From JBFIHZ01 sp041601535 (GTDB lineage Bacteria > Pseudomonadota > Gammaproteobacteria > Xanthomonadales > SZUA-36), in NCBI GenBank assembly GCA_041601535.1, contig JBFIHZ010000002.1:1-54631 (forward strand): a DNA stretch of 54,631 nucleotides. The letters are read 5' to 3'. The position numbers and the translations under genes were made by a program. This document shows, piece by piece, positions 8,343 through 16,849 of this stretch; positions within the stretch are counted from its first letter, which is position 1, and each line of letters opens with the position of its first letter. Under the pieces are notes generated by a model. That model was not told the origin of the DNA and did not search any database. It saw only the letters and a program-made list of their open reading frames with translations.

Positions 8343-8660
8343 TCAGTCTTGCCTTGCCGCGATTTCTTGTACCACCACCCACGGCGCCACCACCACTGCC
8401 CAGAACTCGGGATTTTCAGCTTCCCAGGCCAGCGCATCTTCATCCGTAGCGCGGTGCAATAACTGCTGCCCGTGCAACCGCTCCAGGCCGGCGGCATCAT
8501 CGCGCACCAGGCAGGTGGCGGTATCGACAAGATCCAGCGATGTGTCCACCACCACGACCACTCCACGGGCAAAATGCCGCGCCAGTTCCGGCCAGGTCAA
8601 GCGGCCGGTCTGCGCATTCAACAACGCCTGAATGTCATCCGCGGAGGTATTTGCTGCCAT
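8343..8660 (-). CDS. DUF2288 family protein
   Basis: Small acidic protein of 105 aa matching the DUF2288 family found in many gamma- and cyanobacteria; function unknown. The recognisable block is L-T-W-P-E-L-A-R-H-F-A-R-G-V-V-V-V-V-D, followed by L-D-L-V-D-T-A and a C-terminal F-W-A-V-V-V-A-P-W-V-V-V-Q-E. There are no membrane helices or cysteine motifs. It lies 16 bp downstream of cdd and 68 bp upstream of the TAT dehydrogenase subunit, all on the same strand, so co-transcription with cdd is likely. The context gives no clear clue to its role. Confidence 0.85.
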   Translation of the reverse strand: MAANTSADDIQALLNAQTGRLTWPELARHFARGVVVVVDTSLDLVDTATCLVRDDAAGLERLHGQQLLHRATDEDALAWEAENPEFWAVVVAPWVVVQEIAARQD

Positions 8661-8676
8661 GATCAGTGGGGACCGG

Positions 8677-9093
8677 TCACACCGCGGGTTTGCTGATCAG
8701 GCAAAACGGATCGGGCAGAACCTCAGCCACCGTCCAGCTTCGCACATGCTTCGAATCACAACAGGAGATAATCCGCGCGTCCGGCTCCATCAACTCTTCA
8801 ATCACCTGGCGGCAAGCGCCACAGGGTGGGTGCGCCTGTTCTCCCGGGGTGTAAATCAACACGGTCTCCACGCGGCTGGCTCCCGCCGCGACGGCGGCGG
8901 CCAGCGCGTTCCGCTCGGCGCACAGAGTGAGGCCAAAAGAGGCATTCTCGACATTACATCCGACGAACACCCCGCCAGCTTCGTCCAGTACCGCCGCACC
9001 TACCGGAAACTGGCTGTACGGTGCGTGGGCCCGCGAGCAGACCTCCTTTGCCAGCGGTTTGAGCTGCGCAATTGTTTGCTCCACACTGTTCAC
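8677..9093 (-). CDS. cdd: Cytidine deaminase
   Basis: Zinc enzyme that converts cytidine and deoxycytidine to uridine and deoxyuridine for salvage. The 138-aa homotetrameric type is predicted. Zinc ligands are visible: C58-A-E60 with the catalytic glutamate, and P-P-C91-G-A-C94-R. The N-V-E-N-A-S substrate-binding motif is at about residues 47-52. The start is a GTG at 9093: a GGGAGG ribosome site lies 9 nt upstream and the N-terminus then fits the family, whereas the longer open frame (to 9273) runs antisense-like through deoA. The GTG overlaps the deoA stop by 4 bp (GTGA), so the two salvage genes are translationally coupled. Confidence 0.95.
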   Translation of the reverse strand: MNSVEQTIAQLKPLAKEVCSRAHAPYSQFPVGAAVLDEAGGVFVGCNVENASFGLTLCAERNALAAAVAAGASRVETVLIYTPGEQAHPPCGACRQVIEELMEPDARIISCCDSKHVRSWTVAEVLPDPFCLISKPAV

Positions 9094-10424
9094 TTTGTTG
9101 GACCTCCCGTAATACATTCCCACACCGCCGGCGGCTGGTCCGGGGACAGAGGGCCGCTGCTGATACTGAATGCCTTGCGAACTGCCACCGCTGCCCGTTC
9201 CCATTCCGCCAGGCTGCGAGCGTGCACCATCGCCAGCGGAGTATCCTTCCCGACCTCTGTCCCCGGGCAGCACAACTGGCCGATACCGACCCCGTGATCC
9301 ACATCATCTTCCGCGCGCAGACGTCCACCGCCCAGTTGAACGACCGCCAGCCCTATGGCTTTCAGGTCAACTTCGTCCACCCAGCCAGACCTGTCCGGTA
9401 ACACAGGCCGCACCACATCCGCATCGGGCAGGTAAGTCGCCGGTTTGTCCAGCAAGTCCGCTGGCCCACCCTGCAGGGAAACCATCGACGCAAAGCATTC
9501 AGCAGCCGCACCGGAATCCAGCACGTTCTGAAGGGCAGCCCGCGCGGCAGCAGTATCCGGCTGCAAAGCGCCCAGCACCAGCAACTCCGCCGCCAGCTCA
9601 AGCACGATGTCATGCATCCGGGGGTGCCGTGCATCACCGCGCAGGTAGCTGATTGCTTCATGAACTTCCAGTGCATTGCCCGCCGACCAGGCGATTGGCT
9701 GTTGCATATTCGTGATCACCGCGTTGCAGGCGACTCCGGCATCGACCGCAACCCGGCAGATCTCCAGCGCCAGTTGCCTGGCATCGCCCATCTCTTCCAT
9801 AAAAGCGCCGCCGCCAACCTTGATATCCATTATCAGTGCATCCAGGCCTTCGGCCAGCTTCTTGGACAATATGGACGATACGATCAGCGGGACCGAAGCC
9901 ACGGTTGCCGTGACATCACGAACCGCATAGAAACGGCGATCGGCCGGCGCCAGATTATCGGTCTGACCGATTATTGCGATGCCGTGCTCTGCAACCAGGC
10001 GCTGAAAGGTTGCAATGTCCAGGCGCGTATTGAAACCGGGAATGCTTTCCAGTTTATCCAGCGTGCCGCCGGTGTGCCCCAGACCGCGCCCCGAAATCAT
10101 CGGCACGTAGCCACCGCAGGCCGCAACCATCGGTCCCAGCACCAGGCTGACCAGGTCGCCTACGCCGCCGGTGGAGTGCTTGTCGACTACCGGCCCGTCC
10201 AGATCAGGCCACTGCAGACAGGTTCCGCTGTCCCGCATCGCCAGCGTCAGGGCACGTTGCTCGGCAACATCCATGCCACGAAACCACACGGCCATGGCAA
10301 AGGCCGCGATCTGGGCATCGGTCACCGTTTGGTCTGAAATGCCTGCGACCAATGCCGCAATTTCAGCCTGTGACAAGGGCTTGCCATCCCGTTTTTTCTG
10401 AATAAGTTCAGAGGTATGCAACAC
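9090..10424 (-). CDS. deoA: Thymidine phosphorylase
   Basis: Phosphorolyses thymidine and deoxyuridine to the base and deoxyribose 1-phosphate. The 444-aa length matches E. coli DeoA (440). Seen: an N-terminal helical domain beginning T-S-E-L-I-Q-K-K-R-D-G, the phosphate-binding K-H-S-T-G-G-V-G-D motif, and the family signature S-G-R-G-L-G-H-T-G-G-T-L-D. The GTG at 10424 is chosen because GGAGA lies 8 nt upstream and homology begins at once; an in-frame upstream extension to 10475 lacks support. It is the first gene of the long minus-strand run and diverges from the M20 peptidase at 10611. With cdd it forms a pyrimidine deoxynucleoside salvage pair; no deoC, deoB or nucleoside transporter lies nearby. 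Confidence 0.95.
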   Translation of the reverse strand: MLHTSELIQKKRDGKPLSQAEIAALVAGISDQTVTDAQIAAFAMAVWFRGMDVAEQRALTLAMRDSGTCLQWPDLDGPVVDKHSTGGVGDLVSLVLGPMVAACGGYVPMISGRGLGHTGGTLDKLESIPGFNTRLDIATFQRLVAEHGIAIIGQTDNLAPADRRFYAVRDVTATVASVPLIVSSILSKKLAEGLDALIMDIKVGGGAFMEEMGDARQLALEICRVAVDAGVACNAVITNMQQPIAWSAGNALEVHEAISYLRGDARHPRMHDIVLELAAELLVLGALQPDTAAARAALQNVLDSGAAAECFASMVSLQGGPADLLDKPATYLPDADVVRPVLPDRSGWVDEVDLKAIGLAVVQLGGGRLRAEDDVDHGVGIGQLCCPGTEVGKDTPLAMVHARSLAEWERAAVAVRKAFSISSGPLSPDQPPAVWECITGGPTK

Positions 10425-10610
10425 CTGAGCGTCTCCTGCCTGTGCCGGTTGGAAACCAGCGCCCGAGCACTGCAAATACAGCCCGGAAGCGTCACCATAC
10501 TATGTTCCTGAGGCGGATTCAGCAGTCCGTCGACCCGGCATTTGCCAATCACCGGGTTTTACGTCAATCTGTTGCGGTTTGTGCCGGCCGCGGAATGCCT
10601 GGATACCAAG
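10425..10610. other. Divergent intergenic region between deoA and the M20 peptidase pair
   Basis: About 186 bp that must hold the promoters of both divergent units. I could not pick a convincing -35/-10 pair on either strand; a TACTAT hexamer occurs near 10498 (+) without a good -35. No operator-like palindrome was recognised. Confidence 0.4.
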
Positions 10611-11945
10611 ATGACGCCACAGCTTAGCTTTATGAAAAGGGGATTTCTGTTCTTCAGCCTGTTGCTGGCATTGCCGTCGTTTGCCGCTGACCTGCCATTG
10701 GAGTCCATAACCAGCCTGAGCGACGATTTATCTGAACAGGTAATCGCCTGGCGCAGGGACTTCCATCAGAACCCGGAATTGTCCAATCGCGAATTCCGCA
10801 CCGCGAAAATCGTTGCTGAACACCTGCAATCGCTGGGCATGGAAGTACAAACCGGGGTTGCACACACGGGTGTGGTTGGCATCCTGCGCGGTGGCAAACC
10901 CGGCCCCGTGGTGTTGCTTCGGGCGGACATGGACGGGTTGCCGGTGGAAGAGAGGAATGATCTGCCGTTCCGCTCAACCGCGCGGGGCGAATACAATGGC
11001 GAAGACGTTCCGGTCATGCATGCCTGCGGTCATGATACGCACGTGGCCATACTGATGGGCGCAGCGGAAGTTCTGTCCGCACTGAAAGAGGATATGCCGG
11101 GTACCGTAAAATTTGTTTTTCAACCCGCCGAAGAAGGCGCGCCACAGGGTGAAAAAGGCGGTGCAGAGCTGATGGTGGCAGAACAGGTGCTGCAAAATCC
11201 ACAGGTTAGCGCGGCATTTGCCCTGCATATCAGCGCCACCGATGAAGCCGGCCGTATCGGCTATAGTGCCGGCCCCCGGTATGCCAGTGTGGATGATTTC
11301 AAGATCACCGTCCATGGCAAGCAGTCGCACGGTGCCGCGCCGTGGATGGGCGTGGACAGCGTGGTGGTATCGGCGCAGATCATCAACGCCCTGCAAACCA
11401 TTGTCAGTCGCAACCTGCAACTCACGGAACAGCCGGCCATCGTTACCATTGGCAGTATTCACGGTGGCCTTCGTTCCAATATTATTCCCGAACAAGTGGA
11501 AATGGTTGGAACCATTCGCGCACTGGATGAAAACATGCGCCAACAGATCCACCAACGCATCCGTGAAATCTCCGCGGGTATTGCACAGTCCATGAACGCA
11601 ACCGTTGAGGTACAGATTCCCTTGTCCACCTCCTATCCGGCCACCATCAACAATGCCGCGCTGGCAGAGGAAATGTTACCGGTGTTGCAGGCTGTGGCCG
11701 GCGCCGACAATGTTGACCTGTTAAAGCCCATTACCGGCGCCGAAGACTTTTCCTATTTCGCCAACGAAGTACCCGGTTTTTACATTTCCCTGGGTGGTAA
11801 AACACCCGGCCGTCCACTGGAAGAAGTTGCTGCCCACCACACTCCGGATTTCCTGATCGACGAAAGTGGCCTGGATGTAGGCGTCAAGGCCATGTCTGCC
11901 ATGGCCTGGGAATATCTGCTCAATCATTCCAACCAGGAGCAATAA
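10611..11945 (+). CDS. Exported M20-family amidohydrolase (hippurate/IAA-amino acid hydrolase type)
   Basis: Metal-dependent amidohydrolase of about 444 aa, predicted to be secreted. After M-K-R-G a hydrophobic core and an A-L-P-S-F-A-A cleavage region form a Sec signal peptide. The catalytic part has the M20 motifs A-D-M-D-G-L-P, H-A-C-G-H-D-T-H, E-E-G-A near P-A-E-E-G, and a C-terminal T-G-A-E-D-F-S, as in N-acyl-amino-acid hydrolases. Two starts are possible, 10611 and 10632. Neither has a strong ribosome site; 10611 has a weak GGAT about 7 nt upstream, while 10632 gives the more compact signal peptide. The next M20 gene begins directly after the TAA, so they are an operon. Substrate unknown. 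Confidence 0.88.
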   Translation: MTPQLSFMKRGFLFFSLLLALPSFAADLPLESITSLSDDLSEQVIAWRRDFHQNPELSNREFRTAKIVAEHLQSLGMEVQTGVAHTGVVGILRGGKPGPVVLLRADMDGLPVEERNDLPFRSTARGEYNGEDVPVMHACGHDTHVAILMGAAEVLSALKEDMPGTVKFVFQPAEEGAPQGEKGGAELMVAEQVLQNPQVSAAFALHISATDEAGRIGYSAGPRYASVDDFKITVHGKQSHGAAPWMGVDSVVVSAQIINALQTIVSRNLQLTEQPAIVTIGSIHGGLRSNIIPEQVEMVGTIRALDENMRQQIHQRIREISAGIAQSMNATVEVQIPLSTSYPATINNAALAEEMLPVLQAVAGADNVDLLKPITGAEDFSYFANEVPGFYISLGGKTPGRPLEEVAAHHTPDFLIDESGLDVGVKAMSAMAWEYLLNHSNQEQ

Positions 11946-13406
11946 ATGTTTGCCTTATCGATTACAAGCCCGTTTGAAAAGCGCAAATCAGCCAACGGTA
12001 AATTGCGAACTTTGAGCACCTGGGGTGCGGCACTTTTCCTGTATGCCGGCCTGTGCCAGGCCAGCCTGGCGCAGCAGCAGCTGGATGCAAACCAACAGCT
12101 GGCGGAAGACATTCTTCGTGAACTGGTGGGTTATGAATCCACCATCGACAAACCGGAGCAAACACGGCTGGCTACTGAAGCCATGGCCCGGCGACTGCTC
12201 GATGCGGGATTTCCCGAAAGCGATGTCCAGGTAGTGAATCCAGAGCCGGGAAAATACGGCTTGATTGCGCGCTACCGCGGAATCCAGCAACAGGAACCCC
12301 TATTGACCATGGCGCATATCGATGTGGTTACAGCGGACCCGGACGCCTGGGCGTTTCCACCGTTTACGTTTGGCAAGAAAGACGGATTCTATTTCGGCAG
12401 GGGAACGCAGGACAACAAGACAGGTGCCGCCCACCTGGTGGCCAACTTCATCCGCCTGTTGCAGGAAAAGCACGTGCCCAACCGCGACCTGATTTTGGTC
12501 CTGACAGGCGATGAGGAGACTGACGGGCGTGTTATCCAGTGGATGGCCAGCGAAGGTTTCCCTTTGATCAACGCGGCCTACGCCCTGAATACCGATGGCG
12601 GGGGCGGTGAATACGACGAGAATTTCAAGCCCCGTTCATTTATGGTGCAGACGGCGGAAAAAGTTTACCAGACCTACCGGCTGAGCGTGACCAATCCGGG
12701 TGGCCACAGCTCACTGCCGCGTCCTGACAATGCCATCAATCAACTGGCAGCTGCTCTGGTACGCATCGCTGAATACCAGTTTCCAATTCAGATTAATGAA
12801 AACACCCGGTTGATGTTTGCAAGGGCATCACAACTGGAGTCAGGAGAAACCGCCAATGCCATGGCGGAAGTGGCCCGGGACGGCGCGGAATCTGCCGCTA
12901 CCGCCATCCTGGTAAAGGACCCCTATTTAAACGCCATCATGAGAACCACCTGCATCGCCACGGGCCTGACGGGTGGGCATGCGGAGAATGCCCTGCCCCG
13001 CGGTGCCACGGCAACGATCAATTGCCGCATCCTGCCGGGTACCGAGCCAGCCGAAATAAAGGCCCGACTGGCCGAGTTGATCGCCGACGACGAAATCAAA
13101 ATCACCTCCATCTATGATGCGCAACCCAGCCCGGCATCGGTCATGCCAGCCGCATTACAGGAATCACTGGAAGCACTGGCAGAGGAGTTCTGGCCTGGCG
13201 TACCGCTGATTCCGGAGATGTCCACAGGCGCCACGGATGGCCTGTTTGTGCGCAATGCCGGAATACCGGTATTTGGAGTTGCCGGCTGGTTCATGCGGTT
13301 GAGTGATGTGCGCGCCCATGGGCTGGATGAAAAAATTGGCATCAAGGAGTTTCATCAAGGCACCGAATTCTGGTACCGCATGCTGAAAACGCTAAGCCAA
13401 CCCTGA
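11946..13406 (+). CDS. Exported M20/M25/M40-family metallopeptidase
   Basis: Second M20 hydrolase, 486 aa, from a different branch than its neighbour (carboxypeptidase/dipeptidase-like). The N-terminus has a long basic n-region (K-R-K-S-A-N-G-K) and a hydrophobic segment ending C-Q-A-S-L-A-Q, so a Sec signal is likely. Metal-site motifs are M-A-H-I-D-V-V, G-T-Q-D-N-K and G-D-E-E-T-D-G; the dimerisation-domain motif P-G-G-H-S-S-L-P follows, and the distal region has G-A-T-D-G. The ATG abuts the upstream TAA and AGGAGC lies 8 nt before it. Together the pair suggests periplasmic release of amino acids from peptides or N-acyl amino acids. It ends 3 bp from the convergent NERD gene. Confidence 0.9.
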   Translation: MFALSITSPFEKRKSANGKLRTLSTWGAALFLYAGLCQASLAQQQLDANQQLAEDILRELVGYESTIDKPEQTRLATEAMARRLLDAGFPESDVQVVNPEPGKYGLIARYRGIQQQEPLLTMAHIDVVTADPDAWAFPPFTFGKKDGFYFGRGTQDNKTGAAHLVANFIRLLQEKHVPNRDLILVLTGDEETDGRVIQWMASEGFPLINAAYALNTDGGGGEYDENFKPRSFMVQTAEKVYQTYRLSVTNPGGHSSLPRPDNAINQLAAALVRIAEYQFPIQINENTRLMFARASQLESGETANAMAEVARDGAESAATAILVKDPYLNAIMRTTCIATGLTGGHAENALPRGATATINCRILPGTEPAEIKARLAELIADDEIKITSIYDAQPSPASVMPAALQESLEALAEEFWPGVPLIPEMSTGATDGLFVRNAGIPVFGVAGWFMRLSDVRAHGLDEKIGIKEFHQGTEFWYRMLKTLSQP

Positions 13407-13409
13407 GTT

Positions 13410-14309
13410 TTACTGCGTCAGCACCGACCCGCGCAGGGATAACTCGACACATCGAGCGGGCTCAATCTGGGCCCGTTGACCGTCTGGCTGATAGCAGGCG
13501 CAACGCCCTGTATCCGCCGAGGAAGCACACACCAGGCTTTCCTCCCAGCGTTCCCGAGCGGTCTTTTCAGTGCCGTCAGGATAGTAGCGTTCGGGTGCCA
13601 TGCGCATGTCGGCCTGGTGCTGCAGTTCAGCCGCCCACCGCTGCAAAGGTTGCTGGTAAATCGCGTACACCGCCAAACACCAGACCAGCAACAAAGCCAA
13701 CCGTAAGGCCCGCCACCGGAACAGCCTGCCGGCCTGTGCGTTTTTCAGTTCAGACGCCTGAATTTTCAGCACCGCCGCTCGTGTCTGCTCTTCGGATAGT
13801 ACGTGCTGACTGTGTCGCCGGATATGCGGGATCAACTGGTGCGCAGTAAATACACCGGCAGGAACCGGCGGCTTGATCTGTTTATGCCCGCTGAACACCA
13901 CCATTGGCATAAAACGTGACAATGGCAGCCCCAACAAACGCTCCAGTGCCTGTACGCGCAAAAAGTTTTCATGCACCGGGTTGTCAAAACGTGCCCGGCC
14001 GAGCCAGCGGGTCTGCGTCCAGCGCGCCTGTGCTGCAGTACCGGACAACAGGCCGGGTTTGTACAGTGAGTCGATTACGAATATGCCGAACCGGGACACC
14101 ACGATGTGGTGGTAAAACAGCGTTCCGCCAGAAGCGGGCAAGCACACGCCATGAAATGAGGTGTACTGGGTCCGGGGTAAGCCGGATTGAAGCAAGCGGC
14201 GCGTGCGCGCGTAGCCGATGGTGCCAAGAAAGCGCGGGGATCCAATATAGGCGATCAGTACGGCCAGTGGCAATAACCACAACAGGTGGGAAGTCAGTGC
14301 GATATTCAT
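13410..14309 (-). CDS. Membrane-anchored NERD-domain protein
   Basis: Protein of about 299 aa. The start at 14309 is preferred because it opens directly into a transmembrane segment (L-L-W-L-L-P-L-A-V-L-I-A-Y); the open frame continues upstream to 14534 but with atypical composition, and the ribosome site is weak. The domain order is TM helix (residues ~7-22), a NERD nuclease-related domain with F-G-I-F-V-I-D and a W-x-Q-x-R-W patch (~75-130), a linker, a second hydrophobic segment (L-A-L-L-L-V-W-C-L-A-V-Y-A-I, ~205-220), and a tail with several cysteines (V-C, R-C-A-C, A-R-C). NERD domains are related to restriction-type nucleases, but activity here is not shown. Its partner and substrate are unknown. 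Confidence 0.78.
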   Translation of the reverse strand: MNIALTSHLLWLLPLAVLIAYIGSPRFLGTIGYARTRRLLQSGLPRTQYTSFHGVCLPASGGTLFYHHIVVSRFGIFVIDSLYKPGLLSGTAAQARWTQTRWLGRARFDNPVHENFLRVQALERLLGLPLSRFMPMVVFSGHKQIKPPVPAGVFTAHQLIPHIRRHSQHVLSEEQTRAAVLKIQASELKNAQAGRLFRWRALRLALLLVWCLAVYAIYQQPLQRWAAELQHQADMRMAPERYYPDGTEKTARERWEESLVCASSADTGRCACYQPDGQRAQIEPARCVELSLRGSVLTQ

Positions 14310-14634
14310 CTCATAAAGCAACCTGTAAGAGACGCCCCGGCCTGCCGCTGTCGGTCCACCGGCTCCTTCGCTCTGGCAAAACCAGGCGGCCGCCGCACCG
14401 GCATGCCAACACGCTTCAGCCGGGCCCGGGCTCCATCCTGCTGCTGGCCAGGGTACGTTAGCACAGAATATTTTTTCGGCCCAAATTCGGCATTTTACAG
14501 TCCCTGCCCACTTCAAACCGGCCCGGTTTGGCATACAATAGCCGGAAGCACACTAACGGTGCGCTGTACCATAAGCAGCCGCAAGGCTGGCAGGTGCAGA
14601 AACAATAACCCAAAAACCTCGGGGGAGAATCACT
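14310..14634. other. Divergent intergenic region, NERD gene / YIP1 gene
   Basis: 325 bp without a supported gene. It holds a candidate plus-strand promoter (14512-14539), a small GCAA-tetraloop hairpin (AGCC-GCAA-GGCT) near 14578 in the YIP1 leader, and a GGGGGAG ribosome site before the GTG at 14635. The half next to the NERD gene is GC-rich with a CCCGGGCCCGG palindrome near 14420; I see no coding signal that would justify extending the NERD protein through it. Confidence 0.5.
14512..14539 (+). promoter_or_regulatory. Candidate sigma-70-type promoter for the YIP1 gene
   Basis: TTCAAA (14512-14517), a 16-bp spacer and TACAAT (14534-14539). The -10 box is close to consensus and the -35 moderate. 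It points at the GTG at 14635, leaving a leader of roughly 90 nt. Confidence 0.45.
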
Positions 14635-15714
14635 GTGAATATTGACCTGGCCAAAACCGTTTCCTTAATCCGTGGTGGCTTACTTGACCATCGCAGCACC
14701 TGGGAAAGTTACTTCGAATCCACACCATCCTGGAAGGAAACAGCCATCCAGCTGACGGTACCGCTGTTGCTGGCCAACCTGATCCTCAGTTTCCTGTTTT
14801 CACGTCTGGTGGGCGGCTACGCCATGTACGCTCCGGTACATGGTGGTTTCATGGCCTTCATCCTGTCACTGATCATGCTCCTCATCGGCCTGGCCGTTAC
14901 CGTGTTCATCTTTAATTGGCTGGCTGGTGTTTTCGGCGGCCAGAAAAACCTGGACCGGGCATTTGCAGCGGTATCTCTGGCTGTTATCCCCGCCTGGGTG
15001 GCGGGAATCATCGCGTCGCTCATTCCCTGGTTTGGGGTGTTCATCGCGCTGGCCGGTGGCATCATGACGCTTGTTTTCCTCTATCGGATCATGCCACTGG
15101 CGCTGGGCATTCCCGCTGAGAACCGGGTCAAGCATTATGTTCTTTCCTTGCTGGCGGTGTTCATTATCCAGGTGGTGCTGGGGTTGATGATAGCGCGCGA
15201 CACCATGCGTCAGATGGATGCCGGTGATTTCAGCAAGCGTTCTGATTCTTCCTCCGGGTTTGGTTCAGGCATGTTTGGTGACCTGCAGCGGCAGGGACAG
15301 CTGATGGATGCGGCCAGCGCCGATGTTTATGACCCACCGGAAGATGGTGAACTGTCCCAGGATCAGGTGGAAGCCTACGTCCAGGTGCTGAAAAAAACCC
15401 GTGCACTGCAGGAAGAGTATTCCCGTGACGTGGAAAGCATCGCGGCTGAAATCGAAGCGAAGGAAAAAGCCGGTGAAAGCATGTCCGTATCAGACCTGCA
15501 GCGACTGTATTCAGGCGCGGGCACTGCTATTGGCCTGAACAACGCGGAAATGGAAATCGTGAAAACCGGCGGCGGCAACTGGGCTGAACATGTTTGGGTC
15601 AAGGAACAATTGCGCGCTGCCAAAATCCATCAGGGCGAAGGTTCAGACGCATTGGAACACAATTACGAGTTGTACCAGGAGTTTCAGGAAGAACTGGAGG
15701 CGGAGAATCCCTAG
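14635..15714 (+). CDS. YIP1-family membrane protein with long soluble C-terminal region
   Basis: Membrane protein of 359 aa starting at a GTG preceded by GGGGGAG. Residues 1-190 resemble the bacterial YIP1 domain: several hydrophobic helices (L-L-L-A-N-L-I-L-S-F-L-F, M-A-F-I-L-S-L-I-M-L-L-I-G-L, an A-V-I-P-A-W-V-A-G-I-I segment, L-A-V-F-I-I-Q-V-V-L-G). After a serine/glycine-rich linker (S-S-S-G-F-G-S-G) comes a hydrophilic ~150-residue region rich in Q, E and A with helical periodicity, probably coiled coil; this extension is longer than in many YIP1 proteins. Function unknown. It diverges from the NERD-domain gene and converges on nrdJb. Confidence 0.8.
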   Translation: MNIDLAKTVSLIRGGLLDHRSTWESYFESTPSWKETAIQLTVPLLLANLILSFLFSRLVGGYAMYAPVHGGFMAFILSLIMLLIGLAVTVFIFNWLAGVFGGQKNLDRAFAAVSLAVIPAWVAGIIASLIPWFGVFIALAGGIMTLVFLYRIMPLALGIPAENRVKHYVLSLLAVFIIQVVLGLMIARDTMRQMDAGDFSKRSDSSSGFGSGMFGDLQRQGQLMDAASADVYDPPEDGELSQDQVEAYVQVLKKTRALQEEYSRDVESIAAEIEAKEKAGESMSVSDLQRLYSGAGTAIGLNNAEMEIVKTGGGNWAEHVWVKEQLRAAKIHQGEGSDALEHNYELYQEFQEELEAENP

Positions 15715-15762
15715 TCACTGCGTAAGCAAGCCCCACCGGCTACAGAGCCTGACTGTGCACAG

Positions 15763-15800
15763 CGAAAAAAAAGCCACAGCTCCGAGCGGGGCTGTGGCTT
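15763..15800 (-). terminator. Intrinsic terminator downstream of nrdJb
   Basis: Read on the minus strand: a perfect 10-bp stem (AAGCCACAGC at 15791-15800 paired with its complement at 15771-15780), a 10-nt loop, then a U-run from the A-tract at 15763-15772. It lies 62 bp past the nrdJb stop. For the plus-strand YIP1 gene the hairpin has no following T-run, so it is mainly a minus-strand terminator. Confidence 0.85.
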
Positions 15801-15862
15801 AGCAGGTGCGCTATCGTCTTACGGGTACAACGTTTAAACCCTGGCGGCCTGTTTGGCCGGCC

Positions 15863-16585
15863 TCATCCGCACTTGGAATAACCGCACGACAGACAGGTTG
15901 CGCAATTATCCATGCTGACCACTGCCTTGGTATTGCATTTGTTACACAGGGTGGCTGAGGCCGGATAGCCGGTGTCTTCGGTTCCAGCCGCATCAGCTTT
16001 CTTGTGTGCGGCTTCGGCTTCTGCACGTTTCTGGTTCAGGATCAGCTGCTGCTGTTCCGACAGTTCTTCCTTTTCCATCAGGCCTATTTTCTGCAGGTGA
16101 TGTTCTATCACCGCGCCGATGTCGGCAATAATCGATGGCATGAACTTACCGCCCGGTTTGAAATACCCACCCTTGGGGTCAAAAACAGCTTGCAGTTCTT
16201 CTGCCAGGAACGTCACATCCCCGCCTTTGCGGAATACAGCGGACATCAGGCGGGTCAACGCCACAATCCACTGGAAATGATCCATGTTTTTTGAATTGAT
16301 GAAGATCTCAAAGGGACGACGTTGTTCATGCTCGGTCCCCGGGTTCAGCACGATGTCGTTGATCGTCACGTACATCGCGTGATCGTCCAGTGGCGTTCTT
16401 ATCTTGTAGGTGGAGCCCTCCAGCGCTTCCATGCCTTCCGGCCGCACCACCTGCTCCGTCATGCGGATGATCTTGGCTTTCTGGCGGTCTTCGCGGGCCG
16501 CCTGCGCCTCGGCCCTGGCGGCTTCCTCCTCTTCTTTCCTGACTACCTCGTAGCCAACAATTTTGTGGTCTATTTTGATGCTCAT
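15863..16585 (-). CDS. nrdJb: Ribonucleotide reductase class II, small C-terminal component NrdJb
   Basis: Second polypeptide of a split adenosylcobalamin-dependent ribonucleotide reductase, 240 aa. It begins with a basic/acidic helix (V-R-K-E-E-E-E-A-A-R-A-E-A) and continues with R-P-F-E-I-F-I-N-S-K-N, I-V-A-L-T-R-L-M-S-A and K-G-G-Y-F-K-P. It ends in a cysteine-rich tail, L-C-N-K-C-N then C-A-T-C-L-S-C-G-Y-S-K-C-G, matching the zinc-binding and redox-active C-terminus of class II enzymes. In Pseudomonas aeruginosa NrdJa and NrdJb are both needed for activity. The ATG has AGGT 8 nt upstream. It lies 385 bp downstream of nrdJa, beyond an apparent intrinsic terminator, so it may have its own promoter or depend on readthrough. 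Confidence 0.9.
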   Translation of the reverse strand: MSIKIDHKIVGYEVVRKEEEEAARAEAQAAREDRQKAKIIRMTEQVVRPEGMEALEGSTYKIRTPLDDHAMYVTINDIVLNPGTEHEQRRPFEIFINSKNMDHFQWIVALTRLMSAVFRKGGDVTFLAEELQAVFDPKGGYFKPGGKFMPSIIADIGAVIEHHLQKIGLMEKEELSEQQQLILNQKRAEAEAAHKKADAAGTEDTGYPASATLCNKCNTKAVVSMDNCATCLSCGYSKCG

Positions 16586-16817
16586 GGTTCACTAACCTGT
16601 TGTATTTTGCAGTAGCGGGGTAGCGTTCCGGCCGTGCTGTGTGCTTTACGATAAAACAAGCAATAAAGCGTGTCGTAACCGCCCGCGGCGGTTGCGCCGA
16701 CACTTCCGTGTTTTCGGCGGCTCCGCGGCGCTCCCCATAATTCCTGTCCGTACCGAATTCTGTTCCACGTTCCAGGGACTGTTGACCTTTTTGCCTGTAC
16801 AAACTTGCGCTGTGGCC

Positions 16818-16849
16818 AAAAAAAGGTGTACGTCCGTGTACGTACCACC
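16818..16849 (-). terminator. Intrinsic terminator downstream of nrdJa
   Basis: On the minus strand the arm at 16840-16849 pairs with ACGTACACC at 16825-16833 (one bulged base, 6-nt loop) and is followed at once by seven Ts (A-run 16818-16824). It lies about 120 bp past the nrdJa stop, so it would end an nrdJa-only transcript before nrdJb. Confidence 0.7.
16825..16841. repeat. Short repeat copy 1 in nrdJa-nrdJb spacer
   Basis: GGTGTACGTCCGTGTAC, 17 bp, followed by GTACCACCTCC. It matches the copy at 16922-16938 at 16 of 17 positions. It forms most of the terminator hairpin on the minus strand. Confidence 0.8.

Noticed and set aside
9094..9273. Upstream extension of cytidine deaminase
   Set aside because: It lies inside the deoA coding region in another frame and lacks homology; the GTG at 9093 has a ribosome site.
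14310..14534. N-terminal extension of the NERD protein
   Set aside because: Composition is unlike the rest of the protein, and the proper membrane helix begins at the ATG at 14309.
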